This document shows, piece after piece, positions 9,400-18,899 of a stretch of 64,000 nucleotides of DNA (the first letter of the stretch is position 1; the number at the start of each line of letters is the position of its first letter). Position numbers and translations under genes: made by a program. Source of the stretch: Planctomycetales bacterium (GTDB taxonomy: Bacteria; Planctomycetota; Planctomycetia; Planctomycetales; Planctomycetaceae); the NCBI GenBank assembly GCA_028285345.1, contig JANQPT010000044.1:434001-498000 (forward strand). Reading direction: 5' to 3'. A model generated the notes under the pieces. The model was not told the DNA's origin and did no database searches. It saw only the letters and a list, made by a program, of their open reading frames with translations.

Positions 9400-10011
9400 C
9401 TACGTCTCAGATTCTTCCCAGGCTTCCTTCTGAAACGCCCGCGCGATCCGGACAGGACTCGGAATGCCTGTTTCAGAAAACAGGCTCTCATGCTGCAACT
9501 CGGCGGTCAGGCCTGACGGGTCGTCCCCCAACGCCTCAAGTTCGCCCCGCAGCGGGCACAAGTCGGCGTCTTCGGGGACGGCCAATTCAAAGATCATCAC
9601 CACCGGCTCGCCCACGCCTTCGCGAACTGCATAGAGGTCGGTGATCTCGATACTCTCCGCGGCGAGCTTTGACGTGACTTGGCGAATCAGGCCCGGAGAG
9701 TCGTAGCCATGGAGCGTCAAGAAGAACCGCTCGGTCGCGTCGACGTTGGAATACGGCTCCTGATACTTCGTCTCGCGGATGGCCACTTCCGCCTCAAACG
9801 GCTTGGCGACTCCGCTGATGTGATCGACGATCACCTGTGCGTCCCGCTGGGGAGGAAAATCAGCAACCAGAAACATGGAGAGATAATTCTGCATGACTGA
9901 CTGGCTGACTTCCTGCATATCGCCGCCCAGTTCGTGAATCGCACCCGTAATTGCGGGGAGGGCGCCGATCCGATTGGTCGCTGAAATCGAGAGGAGGTAC
10001 CGCCTGGTCAT
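9400..10011 (-). CDS. tandem ACT-domain protein (glycine-cleavage regulator type)
   Basis: The 203-residue protein begins RRYLLSISATNRIGALPAIT, which is the first beta strand and ligand-loop helix of an ACT domain. A second ACT unit follows from about residue 95 (FFLTLHGYDSPGLIRQVTSKL). This layout matches GcvR-like and PII-uridylyltransferase-like ACT-ACT regulators that sense amino acids; no enzyme domain is attached. The start is well supported by AAGGAGAGAT just upstream of the ATG. It converges on the kinase gene with an 11-bp gap. The effector is not visible from sequence. Confidence 0.8.
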   Translation of the reverse strand: MTRRYLLSISATNRIGALPAITGAIHELGGDMQEVSQSVMQNYLSMFLVADFPPQRDAQVIVDHISGVAKPFEAEVAIRETKYQEPYSNVDATERFFLTLHGYDSPGLIRQVTSKLAAESIEITDLYAVREGVGEPVVMIFELAVPEDADLCPLRGELEALGDDPSGLTAELQHESLFSETGIPSPVRIARAFQKEAWEESET

Positions 10012-10574
10012 CTATCTCTCCTTGCTTTCCGTTGCGGAACACCGATTGACTACTCCGTTCGGCGAATCTCTCCGAGAGCTTCCGCAGGCCGGCATTTTAA
10101 GATTGTCAGCAACAACCCGTCTATCTCAGTTCATCAAAAATCAACAGATCGATGGGCGACACGAACGAAATTCATTTCGAGATGATGGGGATTGCCAGCG
10201 CAATAAACATAGTGTGGTACCCGGAGAAAACTTGACTTCTGCCCGATTCAAACTGCGTCTGGATCAAATCGTGCCGCTGCCTAAAATGTCAGGCGAGGAT
10301 GTGTCGTTCGATGTGCGGCTGGAAACGAGTCACGCTATCGCTTAGCGAACATTGTACCGAAGCGGGCAGCAGATTCCCAATCATTTCTCTGCCGAGTTTT
10401 GCCCGAATTGCAGCGGCAAAACGGCTTGCGAGCCCTGGGGTAATGCGCAGATTGGGGGAGGTGTTTTGAGCGGCGTCGGCCACGCACGAACGCGGGCGCC
10501 GCGTGTCGGATTGTGGTAAGCTTCTATTCGACAGACGTTTAGGGCAATCAGCTGTCGGCCAGCGGCAAAAACTG
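10012..10574. other. 563-bp intergenic region, nothing recognised
   Basis: The region is upstream of the ACT gene and downstream of the TPR lipoprotein gene, both on the minus strand. A 28-codon frame starting with ATG near 10152 on the plus strand ends in TGA, but has no ribosome-binding site and no recognisable product. No repeat of the GTAG family was found here. Confidence 0.4.
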
Positions 10575-12266
10575 TCAACGCTCCAACATTTGTTGCAACT
10601 CTTGCCGCTTGCGTAGTTTCTCGCGATGGAGTTGGACGGCGGCTTCGAATTCCTCCATCGAATCAGCAGCGGATGGATGGCCGGGGCGCTCTCCGGAGAT
10701 TTGTTGAATTAACCCTTCTGCGTGGGTAATTGGCGGTTCAGCTTGACCATTTTGTGACGCGGCCAAGTCGCTGACATCCGGAGCGGCAAACAGGATTCCT
10801 GGTCCAACGGCCGTCCCCAACATCAGCGCGCCTTTTCGTGCCTCAAGCTGCGATTTGGCCTGCAGGACGCTATTTGGTTGCCTCATGTTCGCATGCTCAG
10901 GGGGAGCCGATATCGGGGCAACCGACTCAGTCGGCGGTTGCACATGAGGCGGTTTGTGGAGCTGGTTTTGCCGCGGGATGTCGACGATTCTCTCCTGATT
11001 GTGATTTTGTACTGTCTCTGAAGATTTGCCCGCGACCGTTTCTCCGACGGCAGGGTTTGCCGAACGTGCAGGACGCGGTGCTCTGATTGAATCCGTCAGC
11101 GGTATGCTGACGTTCGGGGCAGGCATGATCCCCGCCGGTTTTGTTTGCTGCAGCGATACACCGTTTGCAGCCGCAACGGAGCGAGAACCTGGCGGGAATT
11201 GATGTGGATCGGCCTGCTTGGTCTGGAGATTCAGCTGTGCGCTGGTCGGGAATTGGTTGCTTGCAGGACCATTACGGTGGGGAAACGCGATTGAACTCGC
11301 GGATTCGAATGGGGCCGCTTTGTGCTGCTGGATCGAGAATTTGGCAGATGCCTCGTTGTTAGCAGGGGAGGGCGTTTCGACCGCGGCAGTTTGTTGAATC
11401 GGCTCGCTGTTTCCATCATGACCCGTGACCGCCGGTTGCGGGGTCTTGTCTGAATTGGTGGTCGAGGTGTCGGCAATGTTGTCCGTCGCCTGCGAACGCC
11501 ACTGAGGAAAGAGACGGTCCAGTTTTGCATAGGCGTCTTGTTCTCCGCCGGCATGTGAGAACGCGTCGAAAGCGCGCTGGTAATCGCCGCGGTACCCGTG
11601 TAGCAATCCGAGGTTTCGCCAAGCGATCAGGTTGTGTTCGTTGGACTCCAGTGCGCTCGCGAGCGCCTGTTCACTGCTGGGAAAGTTCCCTTGAAGCAGG
11701 TGCGAATAGCCGAGGTCGCTCAGCACAATGCTGCGTTCACTGTGGTTGTTCGGCGCAAGGTAATTGAGCGCGGTCTCGTAGTGTCGTTTGGCGGCCGCGT
11801 AGTGCTGCAGCTTGTCGGCGACGACTCCCAGACGGTGATGCGCGTGCGCATGTTTGGGGCTTTGCCTGACGACCTGCTGGTAGTGCTTCTGAGCTTGCAG
11901 AAGCTGGCCGGCGTCTTCCGCTTGACGGCCCAGGAGAAAATGATTTTCCCGTTCGTCGTTGCTGTGCGGGTTTGCTTCGGAACGACTTGCCGGAGGTGAT
12001 GACGCGGCCGTTTTGCCACGTTCGAGTTGTTCGGCGGCATGGGACGCGATTCTGGGATCGTCGGAGGAGACCTTCTCTGCGGTACCCGTGGGATACGTTT
12101 TCCAGTGGTTGCAGCCGGCAATAAGGGCCGGCAAAAAGGCCAGGCTGATGACGGCGCTCGCAGCAAGACCGGCCGATGTCTCGAGGGTCTGCGCATTCTC
12201 AGGTTGTTGTCCGCACCCCTTCTTCTCGGACGATATCGACCGGAGTTGAAAACGGGTCCTGCACAT
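10575..12266 (-). CDS. TPR-repeat lipoprotein
   Basis: From ATG 12266 the product is about 563 residues. The frame is open further upstream to 12512 but that part reads like non-coding sequence. A hydrophobic stretch ends in the lipobox LIAGC (Cys52), predicting a lipid-anchored protein after signal peptidase II cleavage; the N-terminal charged region is unusually long. Residues about 105-245 form tetratricopeptide repeats (LLGRQAEDAGQLLQAQKHY, AHHRLGVVADKLQHYAAAKRHY, WRNLGLLHGYRGDYQRAFDAF). The rest is a low-complexity Ser/Pro/Gln/Asn-rich region with a short helical C-terminus. TPRs imply protein-protein binding at an envelope membrane; no specific partner is suggested by the neighbours. 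Confidence 0.72.
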   Translation of the reverse strand: MCRTRFQLRSISSEKKGCGQQPENAQTLETSAGLAASAVISLAFLPALIAGCNHWKTYPTGTAEKVSSDDPRIASHAAEQLERGKTAASSPPASRSEANPHSNDERENHFLLGRQAEDAGQLLQAQKHYQQVVRQSPKHAHAHHRLGVVADKLQHYAAAKRHYETALNYLAPNNHSERSIVLSDLGYSHLLQGNFPSSEQALASALESNEHNLIAWRNLGLLHGYRGDYQRAFDAFSHAGGEQDAYAKLDRLFPQWRSQATDNIADTSTTNSDKTPQPAVTGHDGNSEPIQQTAAVETPSPANNEASAKFSIQQHKAAPFESASSIAFPHRNGPASNQFPTSAQLNLQTKQADPHQFPPGSRSVAAANGVSLQQTKPAGIMPAPNVSIPLTDSIRAPRPARSANPAVGETVAGKSSETVQNHNQERIVDIPRQNQLHKPPHVQPPTESVAPISAPPEHANMRQPNSVLQAKSQLEARKGALMLGTAVGPGILFAAPDVSDLAASQNGQAEPPITHAEGLIQQISGERPGHPSAADSMEEFEAAVQLHREKLRKRQELQQMLER

Positions 12267-12536
12267 AGGTGAAAAGATCCTTAGGAGAGAGGCGATGCTC
12301 AAGCCCCGCACGCGCAGTTGACGGCCGATGCTGTTCGATGCCGAAACGGTCGTTCCGCGCGGTTTGGTCGTATCGCTGAAATCGTAGAAGTGTCGGTTGA
12401 GAGGGGGCGAACTATAGAAGGATCGGGGTGTTGTGTCGAGAGGAACCCGTGGCGACGACAGGAGGCACACGTGGGACCGGTTCTGAGATAAGATGGACCG
12501 ACAATTGTACAACGATGTCAGCCCGCCAACGAAACA

Positions 12537-12565
12537 CGCCGCTGAGCGAGAACTGCTCAGCGGCG
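12537..12565 (-). terminator. intrinsic terminator of the cyclophilin gene
   Basis: A perfect 11-bp stem (CGCCGCTGAGC with GCTCAGCGGCG) around a 7-nt loop lies 26 bp beyond the cyclophilin stop codon, followed on the minus strand by TGTTTCGTT. The T tract is interrupted, so termination may be moderate. The remainder of the 324-bp gap (12267-12590) holds the leader of the TPR gene and nothing else recognised. Confidence 0.65.
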
Positions 12566-12590
12566 GCGGACTCGGTTTGTCAGTCTTGGT

Positions 12591-13730
12591 TCAGTTTTTC
12601 TCGACCTGATACGGGTGCTTGCGTTTGCGGAGCACTTTGGCGGATTTGATCTTATCTCCTTTTTGCATTGCCAGATTCACGTCGTTCCCTTCGACGATTC
12701 GACCGAAGACGGTGTGTTTTCCGTTCAGGTGGTCTGTCGGCAGGTGCGTGAGGAAAAACTGTGATCCGCCGGTGTTCTGGCCCGCATGCGCCATGCTGAG
12801 GCTTCCTTGAAAATGACGACGATAGCCGGGTTTCGTACATTCGCAGTCGATGGTGTAGCCCGGCCCTCCGGTTCCGTCGTTGTTAGGGTCGTCGTCCAAT
12901 GTTTTGGGACAACCGACCTGCGACATGAATCCCGGAATGACTCGGTGAAATACGATGCCGTTGTAAAACCCCTTTTCGACGAGACTAATGAAATTGGCGA
13001 CTGAGTTGGGAGCTTCGTTCTCGAACAGCTCGACGACAATGCGGCCCTTCGTCGTGTCCAGTTCGACCTGGGGAAGATCGCCGGCTTCCTTCTCCGCGGC
13101 ACGGAGTTTTTGCTCGGTCTTCCAGTACTGCTCATAGTCATCGCAGAGGGGCAGGTAGTTGCGGGCGATTCGAGGGATGGTCAATTGCTGTTGCTCTGCG
13201 CGCGACAACAATTCTTTCGCGCGCGCGAAGTTTCCTATGGCAAAATGGGCGGCGCCGCCGTAATTCAGCGCCGATTTTTCGGATTTGTCCGCCTTAATCA
13301 ATTCGTCGGCAAGCTGCGCCACGCGCTGGTACCGGTTGAGCTGGTAATTGGCTTGCATGACGAGTTCGGATTCCTCGGGACTCTTGGGGTCTTGTGAGGC
13401 TGCGGCGATTGCGAGTTGGTTTGATTTTGCCTCCAGCTTTCGAATTCGCGCCTGGGCCTGATTGAACTTGGCCTCGATTATCTTTTTCTCCTCCAAGTCG
13501 GCCGTCCGGTACTGACTCACCAACGCTCGAATCTCTTTCTCAAACATCGCCATGACTTGCGGCTGCTTTTTGAGAAACGACCCGTATGCCGAAATGGGAT
13601 TTTCGGACTTCTCAGCGTTGTTCGCACTCTTTGGCGCTTTGGTGGTATCTTGAGCGGCGAGCGGCACGGCGGCGGTGAAAGCGATGACGGCAACAGACAT
13701 CAGGAATGATCGACAGGACGATAGCAGCAT
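12591..13730 (-). CDS. exported cyclophilin-type peptidyl-prolyl cis-trans isomerase
   Basis: The 379-residue protein has a signal peptide (MSVAVIAFTAAVPLAAQ within the first 27 residues). A helical region of about 150 residues with TPR-like character follows, then a C-terminal cyclophilin domain from about residue 205. Cyclophilin landmarks are VELDTTKGRIVVELFENEAP, FHRVIPGFMSQVG (catalytic Arg in FHR), GSLSMAHAG and SQFFLTHLP. The bulky Trp of eukaryotic cyclophilins is replaced, as in most bacterial ones. An insertion around CPKTLDDDPNNDGTGG enlarges the active-site loop, as in other bacterial family members. It should act on proline bonds of proteins outside the cytoplasmic membrane. Confidence 0.88.
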   Translation of the reverse strand: MLLSSCRSFLMSVAVIAFTAAVPLAAQDTTKAPKSANNAEKSENPISAYGSFLKKQPQVMAMFEKEIRALVSQYRTADLEEKKIIEAKFNQAQARIRKLEAKSNQLAIAAASQDPKSPEESELVMQANYQLNRYQRVAQLADELIKADKSEKSALNYGGAAHFAIGNFARAKELLSRAEQQQLTIPRIARNYLPLCDDYEQYWKTEQKLRAAEKEAGDLPQVELDTTKGRIVVELFENEAPNSVANFISLVEKGFYNGIVFHRVIPGFMSQVGCPKTLDDDPNNDGTGGPGYTIDCECTKPGYRRHFQGSLSMAHAGQNTGGSQFFLTHLPTDHLNGKHTVFGRIVEGNDVNLAMQKGDKIKSAKVLRKRKHPYQVEKN

Positions 13731-13870
13731 AAAGCAACTCCGTTGGGGATGGTGCTGAAAAGGGGGGAAGGTTGGAGAGCGCCTGGGGCAATTCTAGGAG
13801 GGCGTGGCTGGCTTTGGAAGCAGCCGGGCCTTGATTTCGAGCCGCCGGAGACGTTACGGAGCCGCGACTG

Positions 13871-15049
13871 CTAGTGCATGCGCACTTTGCGGAGCATATA
13901 GAGCCCGGCGGCCAGCAGCAAAATATTGCCGACCCACATCGCCCACAGGGGGTTGACTGTGTGGCTCTTGGAGAGGTTCATCATCAGCATCACGACCGGA
14001 TAATAGATCAGCAACACCGGCATAAAGCAGACAAAAAAGTTCGTCAGAAACTGGCTGCGGCCGTGATAGATCGAGAAGGAGCTTCCCAACAGCACGAAGA
14101 AAAAGCAGCTGCAGGCGAGCGCGTAGCGGGAGTGAATCTCGGTCTTCAGCTTTCCGGCGCGGCGTTCCGAATAGATGTCCTTCCACTGGCCGGGAACAAA
14201 CGGTTCTGTGCTGATTGTCTCAAAATCGCCGCGGGTCATCGCGAATGCGGCACTGATCACGCGCTCATGCTCGCTCGCGTCCCGCTTGGAGGTGACGATC
14301 TTCAATTCGTCGTAGATCCGGGAGATTGAAATGTTGCGCGGGTGCACTTCGGCGATCTCACGCGGCAAGGGAAAGGACCGGTCGTCTTCGACGAAGGTCA
14401 CGCTGTCGTTGCCGGGGGTGTAGACAACGCCGTTCCATAACTGCAGCCGAATTTCATCACGTTCCAGATCAAAGCTGAGCTTAGCCGACTCCGCCTGAAT
14501 CCGCACGGTGTTGTCGGAACGGGATGTGAAGCGAATCTCCGGATGCAGCAGCTTTTTTTCCTCGACACCGGCGACCGTAATTCCAAGTCCGAGTTTTTTT
14601 TCGGAGATCTTGCCTTGCGAACTGAGCATGTCGAGAAAGATCTCCTCCATGCCGGCAGCCACGATGCGCTTAATGTTGTTCTGCGCCCAGGGGATGAATT
14701 GGTCGGTGAGCACAAACGTGCCGATGCTCAGCACGACGCCCATTAGGATCGAGGGCATGATAATCGACATGACGTTGATGCCCGCCGCCTTGATCGCCGT
14801 GATTTCCTGATCGCCCGACATCCGACCGTAAACGACCGTCACCGTGAGCAGCAATGTGGCCGGGATTGTAAAGGGCATCAGGCTGGGGACGACGAACGGC
14901 AGTACCTGCGCGATCAACTTGGGTCCCAGACCGCTGCGAGCGGCTTTGTCCACCACGCCGACGAATGTCAGCATCAATGTCAGCCCGCTCAACGCAAGCA
15001 AGAACACCCGCAGCAGTTCCATCAGAACGTATCGTTGCAGCAGTCGCAT
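13871..15049 (-). CDS. LptF/LptG family (YjgP/YjgQ) permease
   Basis: The 392-residue protein has three N-terminal transmembrane helices, a large beta-rich periplasmic domain (about residues 125-300) and three C-terminal helices, the LptF/LptG layout. The N-terminus RYVLMELLRVFLLALSG and the segment GRMSGDQEITAIKAAGI are typical coupling-helix sequences of this family. LptF/G form the inner-membrane part of the lipopolysaccharide exporter with the ATPase LptB. Only one family member is visible here and no lptB or lptC is next to it, so its partner genes must be elsewhere. It follows the cyclophilin gene upstream on the same strand after 140 bp. Confidence 0.85.
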   Translation of the reverse strand: MRLLQRYVLMELLRVFLLALSGLTLMLTFVGVVDKAARSGLGPKLIAQVLPFVVPSLMPFTIPATLLLTVTVVYGRMSGDQEITAIKAAGINVMSIIMPSILMGVVLSIGTFVLTDQFIPWAQNNIKRIVAAGMEEIFLDMLSSQGKISEKKLGLGITVAGVEEKKLLHPEIRFTSRSDNTVRIQAESAKLSFDLERDEIRLQLWNGVVYTPGNDSVTFVEDDRSFPLPREIAEVHPRNISISRIYDELKIVTSKRDASEHERVISAAFAMTRGDFETISTEPFVPGQWKDIYSERRAGKLKTEIHSRYALACSCFFFVLLGSSFSIYHGRSQFLTNFFVCFMPVLLIYYPVVMLMMNLSKSHTVNPLWAMWVGNILLLAAGLYMLRKVRMH

Positions 15050-15206
15050 AGGTGTGACGGTCGGGCGGACTTTTGAGATGGCTGTGCAAGGCCGAATTCA
15101 GATTCCGCACGAGGTATCGGAGAAAGCGTCCGATTGGTCAAGTGCAGTTCGGAGGCCTAATGTGCCCGGGGTGCACGACGCACTTTGCGCGGCGGGAGCT
15201 GTTTCT

Positions 15207-15350
15207 GTAGGGTCCGCTGTGCGGACCATTGAGTTGATGGGAAAACGACCCAATTGACAGCTTGCTTTCCGAACAAACACATTTCACAAGACTGTGAATT
15301 TCTTATTCGAGATGCGAATTTTCGGTCCTGGTCCGCACAGCGGACCCTAC
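15207..15350. repeat. REPIN-like pair of inverted GTAG hairpins (GGTCCGC type)
   Basis: At 15207 GTAG precedes a perfect GGTCCGC-TGT-GCGGACC hairpin. The exact reverse complement, hairpin then CTAC, lies at 15330-15350. The two units face each other across about 100 bp, as in the REPIN arrangement of REP sequences. They occupy the 489-bp gap between the LptF/G-like and esterase genes, in which no gene was recognised. Confidence 0.8.
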
Positions 15351-15538
15351 GCCAAATGAAATGTCAAACCGCCTCTTGTACCTCGTGACTGCTGCAGGCA
15401 GGGAACGGTGAAATTGCGGCCTCGTGTGCCTGCGGCACCCCGATTGCGTTGCAATCGCGGCCACCCGGGAGAGTTTTCATTGTCGCGCGCATTTCGGGGA
15501 ATGCACGCGCGCGCCTCATCACTCTTGCCGTCGGAATC

Positions 15539-17569
15539 TTATTGGAGCGGGTCGAATTGAATGCCCAGCGCCCTGTAGAAGTCCTTAAATTCCGCCAGTT
15601 CACGCTTCACGCGTGCCGTTGGATTGATGAAGCGGACCGGATTTGGTGCGACGAGTGCGGCGAGTTGCTTGATGTCGTGCTCTTCCAGCAATCCAAAGCA
15701 GAACAGTTCCGGACTGACCGTCACTTGGCGGTTCTCTTCGATCACCTGCTTCAGGCTGCCGAGCGCGTCATGCAATTCAACGTCGTTGATCACGTCGCCG
15801 CTGAGTGCCGCTGCAACGAGTGCGATCAACGATGTGCGGTGCCCATGGGCAACGATCTTGACGCGACCGGTCTGATGCTGCTCGACGGCCCACTTAGCCA
15901 CGGCTGCGACTTGTGTGGCTTGGACTCCCAAAGGTCGGTCGCCGACCGCTGAAAGCAGCAAGGCGAACAGGAAGTCGCGGTTCTTGATCTTTGATTCTCC
16001 GAAATAAAACGGATCGACGGCGATGACCCGATTCCCTGCCGCTAAGAGTGTCTCGGCCTGTGGTCCCATCGAGGCTCGTCCTTGATCGGAGAGCAGGATG
16101 ACCGTCGATTTCGGTGAACCGCGATGAAGTTCGACCGCGGGAACGGTCCATGAGTTGCCGAGCCGAAACCGCCAACGGGTGCAGCGTGTTTCTCCGAGAA
16201 TCTCTTCTCCGACGGCCTGTGCTTCGGCGGTGTACTCCGGAGCACGCACGACTTGGCGCAGTCGCGCACGCTTTGAGCGCTGCCATCCTCCGGCGCGACC
16301 TGCGGTCGTCGGCAATCGGCCGTCGCGGGGAAGCGATTTCATTTCCGCGACTGCCAGCGTATGGAAGTCGGCGTTTTCCTCAGGTAATTCCACAAACAGT
16401 TCGTCGGCAGTCTTTACTTCGTCGTCACTGGTGATTTCAGCCGCGTCGTAGTCAGGGTCGTCCGGGAAAAAGTGCGCTCCCAGGAATGCGTAGAGCTGTT
16501 GCCGGTTGTCCAATTTGTAATTGTGATCGCCGGGATCGACGTTGATGTGCGAGCGGAGGTTTTCCGGCTTGCCGTAGAGCGTAAAGATCGGCGTCGCCGC
16601 TTGCAGCAGCGGCGGCAGGGCGTGTCCGGCGCGAAAACAGCAATTGTCTTTAGCGTTGTAGGTCAGCAATGTCGGCCGCGGCGCCCGCATGGCGGTCAGC
16701 ACGGAATAGTCGGCCGTGACCGCCAAATCGACGGGCGTCTGCTCGGAGTCGCCCAGGTCGGATAGATATCGCGCCCGCGTATGGAAGCTGGAATAGCCGG
16801 CGACCGGATCGGCCAAAGTGACCCGCTCGTCGAGAGCCGAAATCTGAATTGTTTGACAGCCGCCGCCGGATAGACCGGTGACGGCAACCCGTTCCGGATC
16901 GGCATTGGGGTGGTCGAGAAGTACATCCAGACCTCTTTTCATCGACAAGTAAAACGGCGCGTAGCCGCTCGTGCCGCAGAGATCGAGTTGGTTCAACCGA
17001 TAGTGAACGAAATTCTCTTGTTTGAGTTGGCCCATGCCGAACCATTCGACATTGAGCGCCAGCATGCCCCGTTTCGCCTGGTTGATGCAGCGAAGCTGCT
17101 TGTAGCGCGCCGACTTGCCGTCGGGGTCATGCCCGTTGACGTTCATGATGACCGGCGCCTTGCCGGCCAGCTTCTCAGGCTCATACAAAAGCGCGGGAAT
17201 CCAGAGTCCGGGCAGTGCCTCGTAACGCAACTTGCGGATTTGATAACCGGGGCCGCCGGGAATTGCCTCCAAGAACTCCGTTTTCAAGTCGGCGTCCCGC
17301 CAGTGGGCGGCCCGACCGCGAAAGATCACACGCTCAAAAGTCGCCTTGCGCTGCCGCTCGACGAACGTCTCCCATTCGTCGGTCGTTTTCACGTCCGGCA
17401 TCGGCATCACGCGCGAATCGGTGAACTCCATCACCTCATCTTGGCTCAAGTCGGGGCCGATGATCGGTTTGCTAAGCAATTCGCCCAGGGGCGACTTCTC
17501 GTCGGCATTGAGCGGCGTGGCAAATAGTCCGGCGCAAAGGGCCAGGAAAATCCAGTGGGCTTTGAACAT
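15539..17569 (-). CDS. secreted alpha/beta hydrolase, acetylxylan-esterase-like
   Basis: The 676-residue protein starts with a signal peptide (MFKAHWIFLALCAGLFATPLNA) and AGGAACTGGAC upstream of the ATG. The N-terminal catalytic half shows alpha/beta-hydrolase landmarks: PVIMNVNGHD oxyanion region, the nucleophile elbow VTGLSGGGCQ, and DPGDHNY for the catalytic His. This pattern is frequent in planctomycete acetyl-xylan-esterase or CE15-like proteins. The second half (about residues 420-676) resembles a second, degenerate hydrolase domain, with VILLSDQGRASMGPQ and IVAHGHRTS in place of a nucleophile-Ser elbow. It probably deacylates polysaccharide outside the cytoplasm; substrate not determinable. 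Confidence 0.75.
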   Translation of the reverse strand: MFKAHWIFLALCAGLFATPLNADEKSPLGELLSKPIIGPDLSQDEVMEFTDSRVMPMPDVKTTDEWETFVERQRKATFERVIFRGRAAHWRDADLKTEFLEAIPGGPGYQIRKLRYEALPGLWIPALLYEPEKLAGKAPVIMNVNGHDPDGKSARYKQLRCINQAKRGMLALNVEWFGMGQLKQENFVHYRLNQLDLCGTSGYAPFYLSMKRGLDVLLDHPNADPERVAVTGLSGGGCQTIQISALDERVTLADPVAGYSSFHTRARYLSDLGDSEQTPVDLAVTADYSVLTAMRAPRPTLLTYNAKDNCCFRAGHALPPLLQAATPIFTLYGKPENLRSHINVDPGDHNYKLDNRQQLYAFLGAHFFPDDPDYDAAEITSDDEVKTADELFVELPEENADFHTLAVAEMKSLPRDGRLPTTAGRAGGWQRSKRARLRQVVRAPEYTAEAQAVGEEILGETRCTRWRFRLGNSWTVPAVELHRGSPKSTVILLSDQGRASMGPQAETLLAAGNRVIAVDPFYFGESKIKNRDFLFALLLSAVGDRPLGVQATQVAAVAKWAVEQHQTGRVKIVAHGHRTSLIALVAAALSGDVINDVELHDALGSLKQVIEENRQVTVSPELFCFGLLEEHDIKQLAALVAPNPVRFINPTARVKRELAEFKDFYRALGIQFDPLQ

Positions 17570-17772
17570 GTCCAGTTCCTCAATATGGACCTTGAGGATT
17601 CATCTATCACTAATAATTGATCCAGGTTCGAGTATAACGCGCCGCATGAACCAGCGTCAGGCATTCCCGTTGGTTGACGGGCGCTATTTTTTCGACGGCT
17701 GCGTAGAATAGACGAGTGGTGATGACGGGCGATGTCGCCGCTAAAGCGGCTCATATAGTGGGGAGCAAACTG

Positions 17773-18732
17773 ATGAATCGACGAGAGTTACTGCAAGGAC
17801 TGGCGATTGGCGGGGGAGCGGCGCTGTTATCCGGCGGGGTCGTCGGGGCAAAGGGACTGGCCGCTGAGGAGAGCGGGCGGAAGCCGAAGCGGACGGCGCG
17901 GCTGGCGCACTTCACGGATATTCATTTGTACGGCAAGCGATCGTCGGCCGAGGGGCTGACGCAGGCGTTGCGGCATGCTCAGGCGCTCGACGATCCGCCG
18001 GAACTGATTATCAACGGCGGTGATGCAATCTACGACGCGCTGGAGGTCGACCGCGCCGCGTTGCAGGCGCAGTGGGGGCTGTGGAACAGTGTCTGGAAAC
18101 AGGAATCGTCGCTGCCCGTCAAACATGTGATCGGCAATCACGACGTCTGGGGCTGGAACAAGAAGAGCGGGACGACGGGAAAAGAAGCGGGGTGGGGAAA
18201 GCAGCAAGCGCTGGAGCAACACGAATTGCCCCGCGGCTATCACCGTTTCGATCTGGGCGGCTGGCGGTTTTTAGTTCTCGACTCGATTACTGCCGACGAG
18301 GAAACGGTGTATCGCGGCGAATTGGATGCAGAACAGCTACAGTGGCTGAAGAATGAATTAAAATCCGCGCCCCCGCGAATGCCGATCGCGCTCGTCTCGC
18401 ATATTCCGATCGTCACAGTGGCGATGCTGGAATTCGAAGAGCACCTCAAGGAGGATCCGCGCAAGCGAAAGATGCTCTCGCACCAGGACGCCCGCACGTT
18501 GATTCATTTATTCCGCCAGCATCCCAACGTGAAGCTTTGTCTGAGCGGACACACGCATTTGACGGAACGGGTTTCGTTTTCCGGGATCGATTTCGTCAAC
18601 AGCGGCGCGGTGAGCGGGCTGTGGTGGAAGGGGGATCATTATCACACGGACGAGGGGTATAACGTGGTCGATCTGTTCGATGATGGGACGTTTGCGACGG
18701 AGTATGTGAGTTATGGGTGGACGGTGGGGTGA
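17773..18732 (+). CDS. Tat-exported metallophosphoesterase
   Basis: ATG 17773, with GGGAG seven bases upstream, gives a 319-residue protein. It opens with the twin-arginine signal MNRRELLQGLAIGGGAALL. All calcineurin-type metal motifs are present: TDIH (DxH), NGGDAIYD (GD), GNHDVWG (GNHD), VSHIP and SGHTH. It should therefore be an active binuclear phosphoesterase, exported folded with its metals. It is close to the 3',5'-cyclic-nucleotide phosphodiesterase/Icc-like group. It diverges from the esterase gene with about 200 bp between; nothing is downstream on its strand. Confidence 0.87.
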   Translation: MNRRELLQGLAIGGGAALLSGGVVGAKGLAAEESGRKPKRTARLAHFTDIHLYGKRSSAEGLTQALRHAQALDDPPELIINGGDAIYDALEVDRAALQAQWGLWNSVWKQESSLPVKHVIGNHDVWGWNKKSGTTGKEAGWGKQQALEQHELPRGYHRFDLGGWRFLVLDSITADEETVYRGELDAEQLQWLKNELKSAPPRMPIALVSHIPIVTVAMLEFEEHLKEDPRKRKMLSHQDARTLIHLFRQHPNVKLCLSGHTHLTERVSFSGIDFVNSGAVSGLWWKGDHYHTDEGYNVVDLFDDGTFATEYVSYGWTVG

Positions 18733-18798
18733 GGGGAGAGGGGTGAGGGGAGAGAGATGTTGGCTGTTGGAGATCTCTCTATGCTCACTCCTCGGGAT

Positions 18799-18889
18799 GT
18801 CAGGCATGGTTTATTGAATGGGCGACGGGTGGGGAATGGGTTTGGCGGTGCGTGAATTTGGCGAATGTAATCGAGCGTGCCTGACCTAC
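18799..18889 (+). repeat. 91-bp repeat element, copy A
   Basis: The element begins GTCAGGCATGG and ends CGTGCCTGACCTAC, so its ends form a 10-nt inverted repeat (GTCAGGCATG with CGTGCCTGAC, one wobble). The interior shares TGAATGGG, TGGGGAATG and TTGGC blocks with copies at 21570 and 60529. It sits 10 bp beyond the stop codon of the DUF4132 gene. Confidence 0.8.
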
Positions 18890-18899
18890 AGTTCCTCGT

